Assembly: GCF_000350225.1 (NCBI RefSeq)
Contig: NW_005179034.1
Coordinates: 62,001-126,000, forward strand
Direction: 5' to 3'
Length of the DNA stretch: 64,000 bases
Source: Chondrus crispus
Taxonomy: Eukaryota; Rhodophyta; Florideophyceae; Gigartinales; Gigartinaceae
Below are positions 49,524 to 63,683 of this stretch, piece after piece (within the stretch, counting starts at the first letter, position 1; each line of letters starts with the position of its first letter). A program made the translations under genes and the position numbers. The notes below the pieces were generated by a model. That model was not told where the DNA came from, searched no databases, and saw nothing but the letters and a program-made list of their open reading frames with translations.

Positions 49524-50680
49524 TTAAGTCTGGTGCAGAGAGTGCTGGGTTTTAGGATTTTGCAGAGTTCTTAGAATCGAATCGGCCCTAGTGCTTTGGT
49601 AAAGAGGTCTGCCGGGTTGTGCGCTGTCGGTATGTGTCTTGCTACGATTTCTACGCGTCTGATGTGGTGTTGTCAATGGTGATGCCGTACATCTATGAGA
49701 TTGCGTACGCGCGATGGGGAAGCGTTTTCTGCTACTTGTATAATGGATTGGTTTTCGATAAATAATGTCTTCGGGTGATTTTTTATGTGATGCATGTCGC
49801 GGAGCAGTCTGTGAGGCCAAGGCGTCTGTTGTGCTGCCGGCGAAGCTTCGAAATATTCTGCCATGCATGTCGACAGTGCGATAATTGCTGTGGGGAGGAT
49901 GTCCAGGCTATTTGGGAGAGCCCGACTGTGCGTTTTATACCTGTTGTGGACTTGCGGCTTTTCGCATTGGCGTAGTCGGCTCCACTGTAAGTTCGCAGGT
50001 ATATGGGTGGGCGCGCGTAGTACGTGATCGTCTTGCTCGCAGTGCTCTTTAAGTATCTTAGGAGCCATTTGAGGGCGTGCCAATTTGTCTGATATGGCTA
50101 TTTGCTGTGGCGTGTTAGGCTGTTCGTGGTGTGGTAGGCGTCGTATCAGGTGTTGTCCACGATGTATTGGATTTCTCCGAGTATGGATCGGTAATGATTG
50201 GCGAGGGTGTGGGGGCCGGATTGATCTTCTATGTTTTTGTTGTGTTTCTGCCTTGCCCGTGTGTTTTTGGGATTGCAGTCGTCCATTTCGAGCTTTTTGA
50301 GGATCGTCTCAATTGTCTGTTGTTGTGATATTTGAATGCTTCCGTTCTCATCTCTGGAAATGTTCCAGCCCAGGAAGGCTTTTGGAAAACCCATAGTTTT
50401 AATCGCATATTTCTTTTGTAGGGTGGCTAGGAGATCGTCAATGAGGGCCAGCTGTGATGCTGTTACAAGGAAATCGTCCATACTGACAATGACCAGAAGC
50501 GAGCCTTTGGCGTTCCTTATGGTAAACAGGCGGGATCGCTGTCGCTTTGCTGGTACCCTTGAAAAGTTAGGTGCTTTTGCAAACCTGTGGTGTAGCGATG
50601 GCCGCCGATCAGCCTCCGTAGAGGTTGCCGATGAGTTGTCCTGATTTGTGTATGTGCTTCATTGTGCCGTGGAATCGAGG
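49524..50680 (-). mobile_element. Ty1/copia 3' fragment (reverse transcriptase end and RNase H), broken
   Basis: Fossil fragment of a second copia copy on the minus strand. It shows the end of reverse transcriptase (about 50.48-50.15 kb) and RNase H (about 50.0-49.55 kb), with the usual closing segment. It abuts the gag of the neighbouring copia fossil without an LTR between them. It has a few breaks. Confidence 0.75.
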
Positions 50681-50685
50681 GTGCT

Positions 50686-51331
50686 TGTAGTGCACTGTAC
50701 ACTATGGCGGGACAGCTGTCCCTAACCCGCCATAATCGCGCTCGCCGCCACCACGTGTGCCACGGGTACACGTGGGCCTCCTGTCTCTCGGCCGGACCAT
50801 ACCGGTGGACACGTGTGATCCCTCTGCCACCCGTCGGGCCTATGGGGGCTTTTACTTGGTCCCCTCGGGGCTACACCCGTTATATTCTAGTTATTCTAAT
50901 TTACAGTATAATTTAGCTTCGCCATGACGGCGACGGCGACTATATAGTCAACCCGATAATCAAAGTAAAGAGGCACGGAGCCTCGGGTCTTTAACCTTGG
51001 TTTCTGGATTCCAGGTTGTAGCCTCGACTCGGTACTGGCTCGCCCATACCGACCGAGCCATCTACACCCCTGGAATCCCAACTGCCTTCCCCGCGCGCGT
51101 CGACCCAACCGCGCGAGCGCTACGTCAACTACTGTGCTGTCCGCTCTGTTAGTTCTGTTTTCCCTTCAATTCTTCCTCTTTATTGCCGACTCTAGTTCTA
51201 CCTTTCTACCGCGCAAGCCGCGCCCGGATCCCGGTTCCGGTCATCCACCGGGTGGTCTCCCGAATTCCCTTACCCGTACGAACGCGCGTCGCTCTGCCTA
51301 CAGCCGCCACACGTGGCTGTAGTGCACGACA
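50686..51331 (+). mobile_element. 5' LTR of a second LTR retrotransposon
   Basis: This 646-bp LTR begins TGTAGTGCACTGTAC and ends GTGCACGACA. It is related to the solo LTR at 47388-48041. It is followed by tggtctcccgacctagaa, very like the sequence that follows the chromovirus LTR, so both probably use the same primer tRNA and belong to one lineage. Confidence 0.82.
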
Positions 51332-52424
51332 TTTTGGTCTCCCGACCTAGAAACAGTCGATACTCTCGTGCATCCGAGTGTCCTCTTTCTTCCCTGACCT
51401 ACTTCCCTTTCTATCTATTCTCCCTGCGCCTTTCCCTCACGCACCGACCGTAGGTGTATTCGCCATGGTGACCGGCTCCGAGTCGTCCCATGACACTCGT
51501 CCGAGAGACGTCCCAATGCCCGTCGCGGCGTGGATCACGCGGAACCGCCGCGAAGGCCTCCGTGAAGCCGAGAGGTTCTCTCTCAACTTAATCGAAAAGA
51601 AACTCAACTCGCACACCGCCAAGATACGCGAGATGTTGTACAGCCTGGTTGCTGGTAAGATCGCCGCCCCGGCGGAGGTACAGTCCCAACGGGGACGTGA
51701 CCGCCTCGCCGCACTAGAAGGCGTCCTCACTCGAGCGTGGCAGAAGGACATCGGGTCCACCGTCGACAAGACGCTCCTTCCTCTACGGGAGGAGGTAAAT
51801 CGCCTGACGCAGGAAGTTAACGACCTCCGTCGGCGTAACCTCGCCTTGGAATCGGCGCAAACACGACCCGTCCCCGCTAGACAAGACGAGTCGACCGCGT
51901 CGAAGCCAAGATCTAACCCGCAGTTACATACGTTACAACCGTTTGACGAAAATCTACTGTTCGCCGACGTCACCAAATCTGCTGTCACGGCCGCCGGGAT
52001 TCCGCTCCCCGATCCCCTGACGATAGAGGGACAACGGGATCCTATCTCGGACCTAGCGGCCGCCCGAGGCCCGTCGCCAAGATCGTCCCGCGACAAGAAG
52101 GTCAAGACTCAAGGCCGCCGTCACAAGTCCGGCCACGGAAGCCGACCTGACCCGGAGGATTTCTCCGGTTACTCGGGTGGAACCCCCCCTGCTTCAGAAT
52201 CCGACTCCGATTCGGACTCCGAAGCCGAGGCATTCACGGTACCACAACCGAGCTTCGGCCCTAAGGCGAAGGGTGTCACGGTGTGGAAACCGACTAACCA
52301 CCGCTTCCGAGGCGCGTGTAATTATCGAGCTTACCGTCTCGTAAATACCGACCCCACCGTCGATGCAAAGGTGTACGCCACGACGCGTAAGCGCGTGAAA
52401 TATCTCCTCGTCGTAATGGGAGAG
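51332..52424 (+). mobile_element. Internal 5' part (leader and gag) of the LTR element, cut by a later insertion
   Basis: The leader is followed by a long gag-like frame from about 51465 with a coiled-coil region (DRLAALEGVL, LREEVNRLTQEVNDLRRRN) and an acidic Ser/Asp tract. It is interrupted at 52425, where the chromovirus LTR begins. The rest of this element is not in the window. Confidence 0.7.
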
Positions 52425-55400
52425 TGTAGTGCAATACGCACCTGAAAAGGGGGGTGAAAAGAAGTGAAAAAGGAAACAAATTGGATACTGTAGTCCGGGT
52501 TTAGGGGACACACGTGTGCGACGAAGCGCACGATTATTTTAATTATTTAATTTATTTACTACTTAGATCTAGAATCTAGAGCCGGGAGCTACTGTACTCG
52601 CCCCGGCGGGGCGCTATATAACTTAGCCCTTTGACCGACCAAGTCAATAAACCAACCCGAGTTGCCAGAGTTGAATATCGCCTTGGTCGAAGCCCGTCTT
52701 TCCCAAGACGCTCCCTTTTACCACAGATCACGTTATCCTTTGCGCTCGGGGGTTCCCTTTCCTTTTCCTTTATTTCACCTATCCCTTTCTATTTCTATCT
52801 CTATTTCTATTCCCCTATCTTGTGTTGGTGCCATCGGCTTTGGTTGCGACCGGACCGGTGTAGGTGTCTTTGCCATCGGGCGACACGTGAGTGTAGCGCT
52901 GCTACTTGTTTACGACCACCGACGGAGGCTGTTGCAACGACGTTTCCCTCGAAGGTCCTGTTGTGTATACAGGACAGTGTTGGTTCCATCGGATACAGGT
53001 TGCGACCGTTCCGGTGTCGGTACTTTGCCATCGGGCAGTACGGAGGTGCAGCGCTGCTGCGTGTTTTCTAATTCCCGACGGGCTGCGTTGCGACGCCCCC
53101 GTCGAAGACCTTATCAAGGGTATGAGGTGTAACAGGCGCTTCGCGAGCATTGGATTTACGACCCATCGGGCCCGGCTTCCTAATTACCGCCCCGAACTCG
53201 CCGAGCAACTGCCTGTACAAGACTCTACCACCATTCGTCCCGGGGCGGGCCTCTTCCTTTTGCCCCCCCCCTGTCAGGGACTTGAGCTACTGTGGGCCGC
53301 AAACCCACTTAAAGGGAAAGCGAGAATCGGACACTCCGTAGGGCTGTGCCGTCGGCAACTCTTGTTGGTTGTTGTTTGTTGGTTGTGTTGTCGCTGGACC
53401 GTTGGACCCTGGTTCCGGCCTGACAGGCACATTGCACTACATAAGTGGTCTCACGACCTAGAATCTGGAACTGAACACAGAAGTCGGAAATATGTAAATT
53501 AGTTCGATAGGTCTCGTTTTTTAAGAGCGGACCATGGCATCAAGCCAACCCAAGGACGTCGGTCCTGAGGTCAGAAGGGCTGGATCAGCTCAAGAGTCGA
53601 GGATTCCGCGAGGACCTCGTACACGAAGCCAAGGAAATTCGGCTACTGATCCAGTTGCAGAAGCGTCCCCTTCGGGGACGGCCGTTGAGAAGAACGGCCT
53701 GGAAGAGAAGTTCGAAAAATTGAGCGAGGAGATTCGTCAGGAGACGAAGAACAAGCTCGACGAACTTCTGGGTATTTTTCAGAAGCAACAGGAGTTGCTA
53801 AAATCCGAGTTCCACGCTGCGCTTGAAGAGCTGACAGCCCGTGTGGTTCTCGTTGAGAATTTTGGTACCGATGCGTCCCCGGGCCGAGATCCGGAAGTGC
53901 TGGATTCGCTAAAGCTCGCCGCGAAAGAAGCGCGGCGAGACGCGAACCAGGCCCTGGAAACGCTGGCCAAGACAAGGGACAGCATCGACGACCGGTTCTA
54001 CCGCGCTTCGCGGCGACTCAAGGACCTTGAGCAAGCTGCGGGCCGGGCCGAACCAAGTTTGGACGCGGGATCGCTCTCCGACGGAGAAGCAATCGACGGT
54101 CCAACGAAGAAGAACAAGTCAGTCCGGACCCGGGATTCCATGTGGAAGAACCCCAAGTCGGCCAAAGGCCCAAAGAAGAAGAAAAATCACTGTAGTGACG
54201 ACCGCGAAAATTGCAACTCAAATTCGGAGTCGAATGTTTCAGAAGAAAATGGTGACGACGGCTAGTCGAACCATTCAAGAAATTCCGACCGAAGATCGAC
54301 AGACGAAAATGGAATTTCGTCAAATAAGAAGAGCTCCAAAAGAGGCGGAGTCACTTCGTCCGCCTCGCGGAGAGATCAAGAAGCGGAGCCAGAAGACATC
54401 GCGACGCGGCGCGGACCGCGATGGGAGGAGTTGGAGGAATTAAATCTGACCAACCACCTCTTCAAGAAGTTGCTTTCGTACAGGACGTACCGCCTGCGGA
54501 ACCCGCAGACACGTTTGTCGGGCAAGCGGCGGACCGCCGTGCGAAAGATCAGAAGAGGCATACCACCTAAGGTGAAGAGAGACAATACGTTCACAGGAGA
54601 CGATGGCGTATTGGTTCTAGATTTTTTAGCTAAGATAGTCCAAGAATTCGACACTCAGGAGATGAACGAAGGCCAAGCGATCCGCTTGCTACCGGAGTTC
54701 CTCAGCGGAATCGCCTTGAGACAGTACACTTCGGTTTCAAAAACGGCGGGTTCCCACCATGGGAAAATATCCGTCTGGCCGGAGGCCGTACAGTGGCTAT
54801 TGCGAAGCTTTGCCACCGATGAGCCAATCCGCCAAGCCTTACTCGCTCTACGGGAAGTACAGCAGCTACCGTCTGAAGACGAGATGGAATTTTATATCCG
54901 TCTGACGGACGCGAGCAACCGATGTGGAAACGTATATTCGATGGAAGAATAAATGACGATGTTTATTGAAGGACTCGATTCGAGTATCAAGCCGATGGTA
55001 TCACAATACCGACAATACAATCCGGACGTCTCGTTTTTGAGACTAGTTAATTACGCGAAGGCGCATGGATCGGCGAGCCGCGCCAAGGAGAGGAAGACTA
55101 GGAGAGTCACCATCCAAGCGCCAGCGACGCTAAGGACGGGGGGAAAGCAGAAGCCTCCGCACCCCACGCGAAAAACCCGCGGCGCGGTCCACTTGGCCGA
55201 TTCGCTTTCTGCGTCCAGAGGACCTAGCACTGTTGATCAGGAAGAAAATGGATACGCAGGAGCGCTGGTCGCCGAGGGCGATTTTTATGACCCCTCCGAG
55301 GGGTATGGAGACGAGGATCACGGGGCTAGTGGGATGTCCACGCTACGGACGCCCACGTATGCGACGGGCTCGTATACAGAGGCCGCGGAACCCGTGTTGG

Positions 55401-58400
55401 CGTTTTGAGGGCGCGGACACACGCCAGCGCCAAGAATTCCGATGGAAGACAAGGGTACGGCCTTCAGAAGACCGGGCTGGACGGGCCGGCCGGCGGCCCG
55501 AGGACCGCCAAGGTCGCCGTACCCTCAGAAGAAGCATGGCCTCGTATGCTACTATTGCTACGAGAAGGGGCACGGAGCGCCTACGTGTTTGCTCTCGTTC
55601 CGAGAGATGCACCGAGTTCTGAAGAACTACGAGATGCTCTCCCCGATGGAGAGGTTGGGAATTCCGTCGACAAGTTACCTGAAGGTAAAACAATGGTTCG
55701 AATCGCAGGCGGTGAGCACACCGAGCGCCTCTGCCGAAGGTTCGAACCGGACATCAGGAAGGCCGGTCGCGGGGCTGTCGTCGGACTGGAGAAGAAATCC
55801 GCAGCGACAGGAAAACTAAGGGGGGGAATCTCAAAAAATTCGAAAGGAGAGACATGTGTCCGGGACCCAGTCCCGTTACCCGCTTTTAGCGAAGGAGGCA
55901 GTCGACGACGAGGAGACAGTTGGAATCATCGATAACCCGAAGGGACCCATTGGGGTCAAGAAGATTCTGCGAAGAGGCAAGGACGATCCGCTGGAGCAAG
56001 TTCGACGCCCCTGGTACAGGGTCAAGCGCGGGGAATGTCCCGAGAAGATTTTGGTCCTTGCGAGGAAAAACTACAAAGTCTTCGCAGACATTGGACCGAC
56101 TGTCGGATTGATGAGCCGTGTACTGTCCGTGTTGGACACCGGCGCGGGACCTAATCTCATCCGGAGATCCGAGCTTCCCGCAGGAATGGAAACTCTTGTG
56201 TCCTTCGGACCGACCCAAGACATCGGTGATGCGAACAACAGGCCACTCCGAACTCTAGGTACACTCAGAATGCCTCTGAGACTTGGACGTTTCGTGGCTT
56301 CAGTCGAATTTATAGTTTGTGAAAAACTCTCAGTCCGCCTAATTCTAGGAGCGGACTATTGCGATAGGTTCGTGGAGGCTATCTATCCACGAAAGAGGAC
56401 AGTTGAGTTGGCGGATTTCTCGGAGGTTCCGATCGTACGGCGATTCTCGGCAAGAAGATCGAAGAAGCATTTGGTTCCCGGAGAGGGCGAGACCGATGCA
56501 AAAGGGGAGCGAGTTACCCCCAGGGTGAAGGTGGCAAGGGCCACGACCATTGGGCCAGGGACGCAACGCATGGTCGAATGCACCTCGAAGAGGACTGGGT
56601 TGGTCGTCGTTCAACCCTACGCACCCCTGTACGACAACCTCGGACTTGTAAGCACCAACGGTGTAGTTCAAGTTGAGCCTGACAAACCTTTTAGATTGCT
56701 TGTAGCGAATTTTAGAAAGTACCCTGTCAGGGTTCAAAAAGGCCAAGTGGTGGCAGAACTACTACCGCACCCGAGGGCCGCATTCAAGAGCAATACCACC
56801 ATTGGTGAGGTACTTGGAATTCAAGAAAGGGATGAGGAAAATTTTACTAATTCTACCCCGCCGCCTACGGGCGAGAGAAGATGCGAACCGTCGGAACAAG
56901 ATCGCGAGGACCAGCAAGGAGAACGGGAGGAAGGGCTCTCCGCGACGGCAACTACGAAGCCGGAGCGGCGGATTGAGCCTCCCCCGCCGGACCTGGAGGA
57001 GCTCGACCTGAGCCACGTGCCGGACCGGCTGCGCGAAAGATTCTGTCGGATGTTAAAAAAATATTCCCGCATCTGGGATGGGACCCTTGGTGAGATCAAC
57101 ACCACGATCCACCGGATTGAATTGACCCCGGATACAAGGCCAATTGCACAAGCTCCCTACCGAGCCGGTCCAAAGGCTCGGGAGGTCGAGGACGCAGAAG
57201 TTCAGAAGATGTTAGAAGCAGGAGTCATCGAGCCGGCGCAGTCAGAATGGGCGTCGCCCGTTTTATTAGTGCCCTAGCCGGATGGATCGATGCGCTTTTG
57301 CGTAGACTACCTCCGGTTAAACGCGGTAACGGTGAAGGACACGTACCCTTTGCCGCGCATGGATGAGTGTTTGGACTCGTTGGGAGACACCAAGGTCTTT
57401 TCCGCGTTGGACGCGATGTAAGGGTATTGGCAGATGCCCATTCTGGAAGCGGACCGCGACAAGACAGCTTTTTCGTGTCACTCAGGTCTTTACCGTTTTC
57501 AAGAATGCCCTTCGGGCTAACTAACGCGCCAGCGACGTTTCAGAGAGCCATGGATACCCTGCTCTCTCCGTTCCGTTGGAAATGCTGTTTGGTGTATCTG
57601 GATGACATCATAATTTTTAGCAAGTCATGGGAGGAGCACATCGTCCACGTTGACGGAATATTGTCTGTATTGGAAAAGGCAGGCGTGAAGCTCAAGCTTC
57701 GCAAGTGCGAATTTTTCGTCGAAAAGATCAAGTACCTGGGCCATGTCGTTCGGCCGGGTACATTGGAAGTTGACGCCGCGCGAACCGCCGCATTGGAACA
57801 AGCGAGGTACCCTCAAACGCAGACCCAACTCAGGAGCTTCTTGGGACTTTGTAATGTCTACCGCAGATTCGTTCCGCATTATGCGAAAATTGCGCATCCG
57901 CTCAATCAACTATTGAAGAAGGGACAACCGGTCCAGTTGGAAGGATTCGACGAACCGTGCGAAAAAGCTTTTCATAAGCTCAAAGACGCTATCTTGGCGC
58001 CACCGGTGTTGGCGCTGCCGAAGAAGGACCTACCATACTCTGTAGACACCGATGCAAGCGACTATCAAATCGGCGCTGCATTATTTCAAACGCATCCGGA
58101 TGCGCAACGTAAACCCATCGGGTTCTTTTCAAGAACGTTAGCCGCAGCCGAGAGAAACTATTCTGTATCAGAAAAAGAATTTCTAGCAGTAATTTGGGCC
58201 GTACAGACTTTAAGACCATATCTATATGGCGAGCACTTCATTGTGCATACCGACCATGCCTCATTGAGGTGGTTGATGAACGTAGCCGACCCCAGCGGGA
58301 GATTAATCCGATGGAGGCTCCGTCTCTCGGAATTCGATTTCGAAATCAAGTACAAGAAGGGCAAGGCTAACAGCCAAGCCGATGCCCTGTCAAGATTGCG

Positions 58401-60260
58401 GACCGCAGGAGAAACCGTCGACGAAATCGACGACGAAATCCCATGCTTTATGGCTGCACCGGCCGGGGGTACAGTGGTGGAAGAGGACAGTTTTGACGCG
58501 TTAGACGACATCCTCGCTCTTGAGGGAGGGACCGCCCCTGAGCGCCTCGATCAATGCCAAGCTGTCACTCCGGAGGAGCTCATTCGCGAGCAAGCCGTCG
58601 ACCCCTTCTGCAATCGCATCAAGGAAGAAATGGACGCTGGAAAGGTGAGAACGTTCAGCATGGAGACCGAGGAACTCGAAGGAACTCTATGCCGTACCGC
58701 GGCGGAGTTTGTACAAGTGGTAATACCACAATCGTTAAGGGACCGCGTCCTAGGGTTGAGCCACTACGCAAAATTGGCAGGCCACCCGGGAGGCAGGAAA
58801 CTTTACAAGACATTGAGAAGATATTTTTATTGGCCCACGATGGCCCTAGACTGCTACGCAGTCGCGAAGAATTGCGCCGCATGCGCGCGGGAAAGGGTGA
58901 AGTTGAGAAGAAACACGAAGGAAATGAAGCTGTTCACGCCCAAAGCTCCCCTGGAGTTTGTCGCCGTCGACATCCTCGGCGAGCTAATTACAACTAAACG
59001 AGGAATCGGTACATTCTCGTGATCAGCGATCGATACTCAAAACTGGTACGAACCGTACCGTTGAAGAAGATATCAGCTGCGCACATCGCACAAGCCTTCG
59101 TTCATCATTGGGTATTCGTGTACGGACCGCCGGTCAAGCTGCTGTCCGACAATGGAACACAGTTCACGGCCCGGTTCTTTCAGAACGTCTGCCGAATTCT
59201 CGGCATACGCAATGTGTTCACGACTACCTACCACCCGCAAGCCAACGGCCAAGTTGAGATGTTTAACCGCACGCTGACTTCCGCGTTGCGAAAATATGTT
59301 GGAGAGCATCCCAAGGACTGGGACCTATTTAGCGACGCTGTGACGTTCGCATACAACACGCAAGTTCATCGAACTACGAACATCGCGCCCTTCGAGCTGG
59401 TGTTAGCTCGGGCGCCGAGAAGCATTGCGTTACAAGCGCAGCCAAGTTTGGAAGGATTTAGCTCGAATCGAGCGTATTACCTGAAATGGCAGTCGTAGTT
59501 GGAAAGCCTGATGAAAGGCGCTGATAGGAGCCTGCGAAAAGAACAAGCGCGCTACAAGCGAAACTTTGACGCAAGGCTTCGCAAGCCGAAGTATGACATC
59601 CCTTCAGGATCCTACGTTTTCCTCCGGAAGGAACAGGGGACCGCAACAGAACCTAGACACAAGCTGGCACAAGTTGCCACGGGACCGTATGCAGTCAAGA
59701 AATCAGATAAGAACACGGTTGTCATCGCCATAGGCGACCAAGAAGAGCGCGTGTCGCGGGATAGAGTCGAATTAGCCCCTAGTCCCATGGACTACATGCC
59801 GATATCAGGCCTACGACAGGCTCTACAGTTCCTCAGCGGACGTGAGGGAAATCAAGAACGCGACGCGATGGAGAGTGAGGAAGGTTCTCCCACGCGAGCG
59901 CAGATGATAGAGGACGAAGAAGATGTTGTCAGTCGAAACCCGTCAGCAGAGATACCGCAAGACTTACGGAGGACAACTAACTCAGAAGAGTTGGAGGAGT
60001 CGGAGAATCTTCAGGAGGGGGAAGAAAGTAACCCAGGACGTGAGGAAGAAAATGAGAATGCCGAGTACGTGATAGAAAAGATCATCGATCACGGGTATCA
60101 AGATGAGGAATTAGTCCTCAGGGTGAAATGGTATGGATATGAGACGAAGGACGCGACGTGGGAACCAGTCGCGCAATTACCGCGCAGCGCCGTGGTGAGA
60201 TATTTCCGAAGGAAGAAGTTATCCTTGCCGCCGCAAGTCGGACGCGCCCAAGCAGGGTAA
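52425..60260 (+). mobile_element. Chromodomain Ty3/gypsy retrotransposon (chromovirus), 5' LTR to chromodomain
   Basis: Fossil element on the plus strand. The 5' LTR (52425-53441, 1017 bp) has 11-bp inverted termini, tgtagtgcaat and attgcactaca. Next come a primer-site region, gag (about 53.5-55.7 kb, coiled coil, capsid-like domain and one CCHC knuckle), protease (about 56.1 kb, LDTGAGPNLI), reverse transcriptase (about 57.1-57.8 kb, YLDDIIIFS), RNase H (about 58.0-58.4 kb), integrase (about 58.7-59.4 kb, with the zinc-binding segment near 58.8 kb), and a C-terminal chromodomain (about 60.06-60.20 kb, LVLRVKWYGYETKDATWEP). It carries roughly half a dozen breaks, so it looks inactive but not ancient. 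Confidence 0.9.
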
Positions 60261-60941
60261 CACCCGTTGGGATGTCGTCAAGTTGGAATTGTTACTTTGA
60301 GACGCGGCGCGAAGACAGGGAAGAGTGGTGCTCACAAGAGTCTGGAAACGCGAGAAGATGGAGAGGGCGGAAGTGCGAAGGGGGAAAGTCAGAGTGAGGC
60401 GTGCCAGAAAAGCAAAGGGCGGAGTCCAGTTAAAGGATGGAGCGGATACGCGATTCCTGTTCAAGGCGTTAGAGAGATAGGGGATTCCCTGAGGAGGCAC
60501 GGAGTCTACAGGATCACCCCCACGCGTCATCAACGGACAGAGAGGGAATGAAGTTTGAATCAGCGGTCCGCACCAGTGAAGCGTAATTTAATTCAAAAAC
60601 ATGGATGGGCCGCCGGTGGGCTGTCAAACGATCGGTATAAGTCGTAGACGGAGCTCCAGCCAGTCTCCGAAAAATTAACTATAATTCAGGGAATTGCCCG
60701 CACTTGTACGAAATGTTGTTGGCAATTTTCACACCGACCGCATACACACTCAAGACTTGCCACAGGCGAGGCCACGGCCGATCGCACCCAAGGGCACTTT
60801 CCCGGTTCACTTGCAGCGCCTACAGTCCGCTCGATGAGCGACAAGATGATTCCACAATGACCATGACCGCCCTGACACGCCGACACTACGGGCAACTGCA
60901 CTGTCACGTACAAGGGCTGAGGACATCCGTCCCCTTTCTCA

Positions 60942-61504
60942 GGGCCTCCTTTAAGACAGCATGGACGGGCATGTTTGGACATGTATGGAGGTCAGCGTGC
61001 ACCTGATTGGTCTATTTAATACTTTTCTTAACAGTATGATGGCGCACACAAAGTTAATATAATGGAATCTGTCGCTACCAACGTGCCATACGAGAGCACA
61101 CCATTGGCTGTCGCCTACCGCATAAGTGCGATTGAATTCAATCTTGATCCAATTTAGCACACATTAAAATTCAATTTAATCATTTCATTGACGTCCCTGA
61201 ATGCCAGTACACGGGGATCGCGATATAGTGCCTCCCTCTGTCAGTGGGCCGAAAACGGCACTATATCGAACCAGGCACTGTAAGATAATGAGATTTGCGG
61301 CTTTTTTGCAGCCACTTCCTTGCATCACTGCTCAGAAAGACTGTTCGCTTCCCTATCGATAGCCCGGTATGATGCACCCCTTGAGCCAATTTACGGATCA
61401 CGGCGCGCTGACACAATACATTAAATTATTGGACATGTAATATTTTGAAAATCGCAAACATATACATCCAAACATGGCTGTCCATGCTGTCTTAAAGGAG
61501 GCCC
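60942..61504. mobile_element. Tourist-like MITE (PIF/Harbinger type)
   Basis: This 563-bp non-coding element has about 40-bp inverted ends starting gggcctcctttaagacagca then tggac, with few mismatches. Flanking trinucleotides are tca (left) and tta (right), close to a 3-bp duplication. A GGG start and 3-bp target fit PIF/Harbinger-derived MITEs. Confidence 0.72.
61210..61280. mobile_element. 71-bp miniature TA-flanked hairpin element
   Basis: The ends cgatatagtgcc (61221-61232) and ggcactatatcg (61257-61268) are exact complements, with weaker pairing outward to terminal CA...TG. TA lies on each side (61208-61209 and 61281-61282). It resembles an extremely short pogo-type MITE nested inside the larger Tourist-like MITE. 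Confidence 0.55.
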
Positions 61505-63683
61505 TTAGTCGATCGAAGAAGGCACAAGACTCCTGCCGATGGCAACACAGGGTCACGAGCTCGCATGTTACGCGTCATATCTACCCACCGACTTCGTCAT
61601 AGAGGGGGACACTAATGGGTTATCACGGGGGCACGAAGGGGTTTCGTCGCGCCCACACTTGACCTGCGCCACGAACTACCTACTTACCCGCCTGCCACCA
61701 AAACCTTTTCCTTTCTTTTGTTTTTGATATTGTTTGTGTATTTATTTTTGTTTTGTGACGTACAGAACGCGAACCCCGCTTCGCGAACGACGACGAACAA
61801 GGTTTTCGACGTCAGTCCATCAAGGTCCCCAGACCAAGTCAGAGCGGCGACCCGACGATCGCCATCGAAGAACCATGCGGTGTGCACACCGAGAAGGAGA
61901 ACGAGATCTTTTGCTTTGTTTCTCGTCACACAAAGGCGTCACGCCACGATGTTTCGTCTTTCTACCATGAGGGCCCCACTGTACACGCGAACGGAGAGGA
62001 GCCCGAGGGACCGAAGTCAACTCGGCAACCAAAGATCGCGCTCGTCATGAGTATCCACTCCCACGAAACTGCCTAGCCGCCAGCTACCCTGTTTTACTAC
62101 CAACGGCATTGCTAACAGCAGCTAGAGCTGTCAAGCTCAGAAAGAGAGCGAAATTGGGGATTTGCCAGCGGAAAGGAGACCAGAACGACTGGAGGTTTGG
62201 AGGCAAAACTTGCTGTGTAAGAGATCGAGGGAGGTAATCCCGAATGATGATGTCCAAGTGACTGTCACTGCACGCCTGGGGAGGTACCTCAGTACGACGA
62301 AGATCGATTCAGTACTTTTTGATGACCTACCCTTACCCCGCGACTATTCACGTGCGCCGACTTCCGTGTTCACGTCCGCGGAGCACAGGAGGAAAAGAAC
62401 AACAAAAGAGATATGGGAAACGAATTGTGATATTTTTATCATCACTCGATGAGCCTTTTGCTGACGACCCGGCTGCTTCCTGTAACGACGACAGACGTCT
62501 AGTTCACATTTTCGTTCACCTCCCGAGTGAATTCTCATGCTGCTCCCCTCCTTACCTTTTCCTAACTTGCTACCTTTTTACTTTTCCGTCCTTTCTGGGG
62601 ACAAGAGGAGGACCATGGAAGAATCGAGAAAGTCGGATCGCTCCTGTGCCCTACTAAGCATCCGCGCATGACACATCTCGAGACACAAGCAAAGAGAGGG
62701 TAACATAGAGCCGAGGGAAGAACTAAGGGAATGGCACCGACTACTCCCATACTGTTTCAGGTCTTGCAAAGCACTGTACCCATCACCGCACGCGCCCGCG
62801 TCGACTTAAAATTATTTCCTTTTTTTGACGGGACTATGCTACTGAGTCGAAGTCAAGGGAACATTCGGAAGAGAAATTTATTGGTGCCCTCCAAGGACTC
62901 AAGGTTACGCCAGCTAAACGTACAACGGCCTACGTTGTTTCTCTCTTTCCAGAGTTATACCGTGTGTGGGGCTGTCAGTGCAGGCCGGGACGAAAGTGAG
63001 AAGGAATGTGTGAAGGAACCAATTGCGCTCGACGCTATGAAACCGTCGGAGGAGATGAAGGGTGAAGTGGACATTTTACCTTGGAGGAACTATACAGTGC
63101 ACCCCAAAATTTTGTTGTCGTCTGCTCTCGGCGAGCTTGACTGAGTGACCGAACGCGGCAATGATTCATTTTTATTTTCGTTGTGAAATCCCGAACTCAC
63201 CCGCGTCTCTCGGAAGTCAACAATAATGAGCTTTGCAAACGAAGTGCCGAGGCCGTGTGGCGTCGTCACAATGACAAGGAGCCAGGTGAGACTGAGTTGG
63301 GAAAGGATGAGAAAAAGAGAAGGACAAGAGAAGGGAATGGATATGAGGAGATGCGACCGCGGCGACGGGGCGTATGAGAAAAGAGGAGGAAAAAAAATGG
63401 ACGAAGAGGAGGCGACCGCCCAGAGGAAGAGGCCAGAGCCGCGTTGCTTTGGGAAGACGATTCGTCTTTGATGGAGGGTTACGTCGCAGCTAGAGAAATA
63501 GCTGCGAGATAAAGAGGCGGAATTCGGGGATGCAAATCGGGAAAAGAGAAGGAAGCATGGTATTTTCGTCTTACCCTTGTAAGAACGCCGCGCAGAGTGA
63601 TTGATGACTGGGAAACACGATAAGGAACGGCAGGAGATTATACGATGGCTTGGCGCTGTACAAGGGCGCTCAGGAGGGGGATA

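Larger units (their letters stand above)
60261..63683. other. Unexplained 3.4 kb between chromovirus and next LTR
   Basis: No protein domain was recognised. It holds two MITE-like elements (60942-61504 and 61210-61280) and a purine-rich stretch near 63300-63560. It may be the 3' non-coding part of the chromovirus or independent DNA. Several short open frames overlap on both strands without motifs. Confidence 0.5.
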
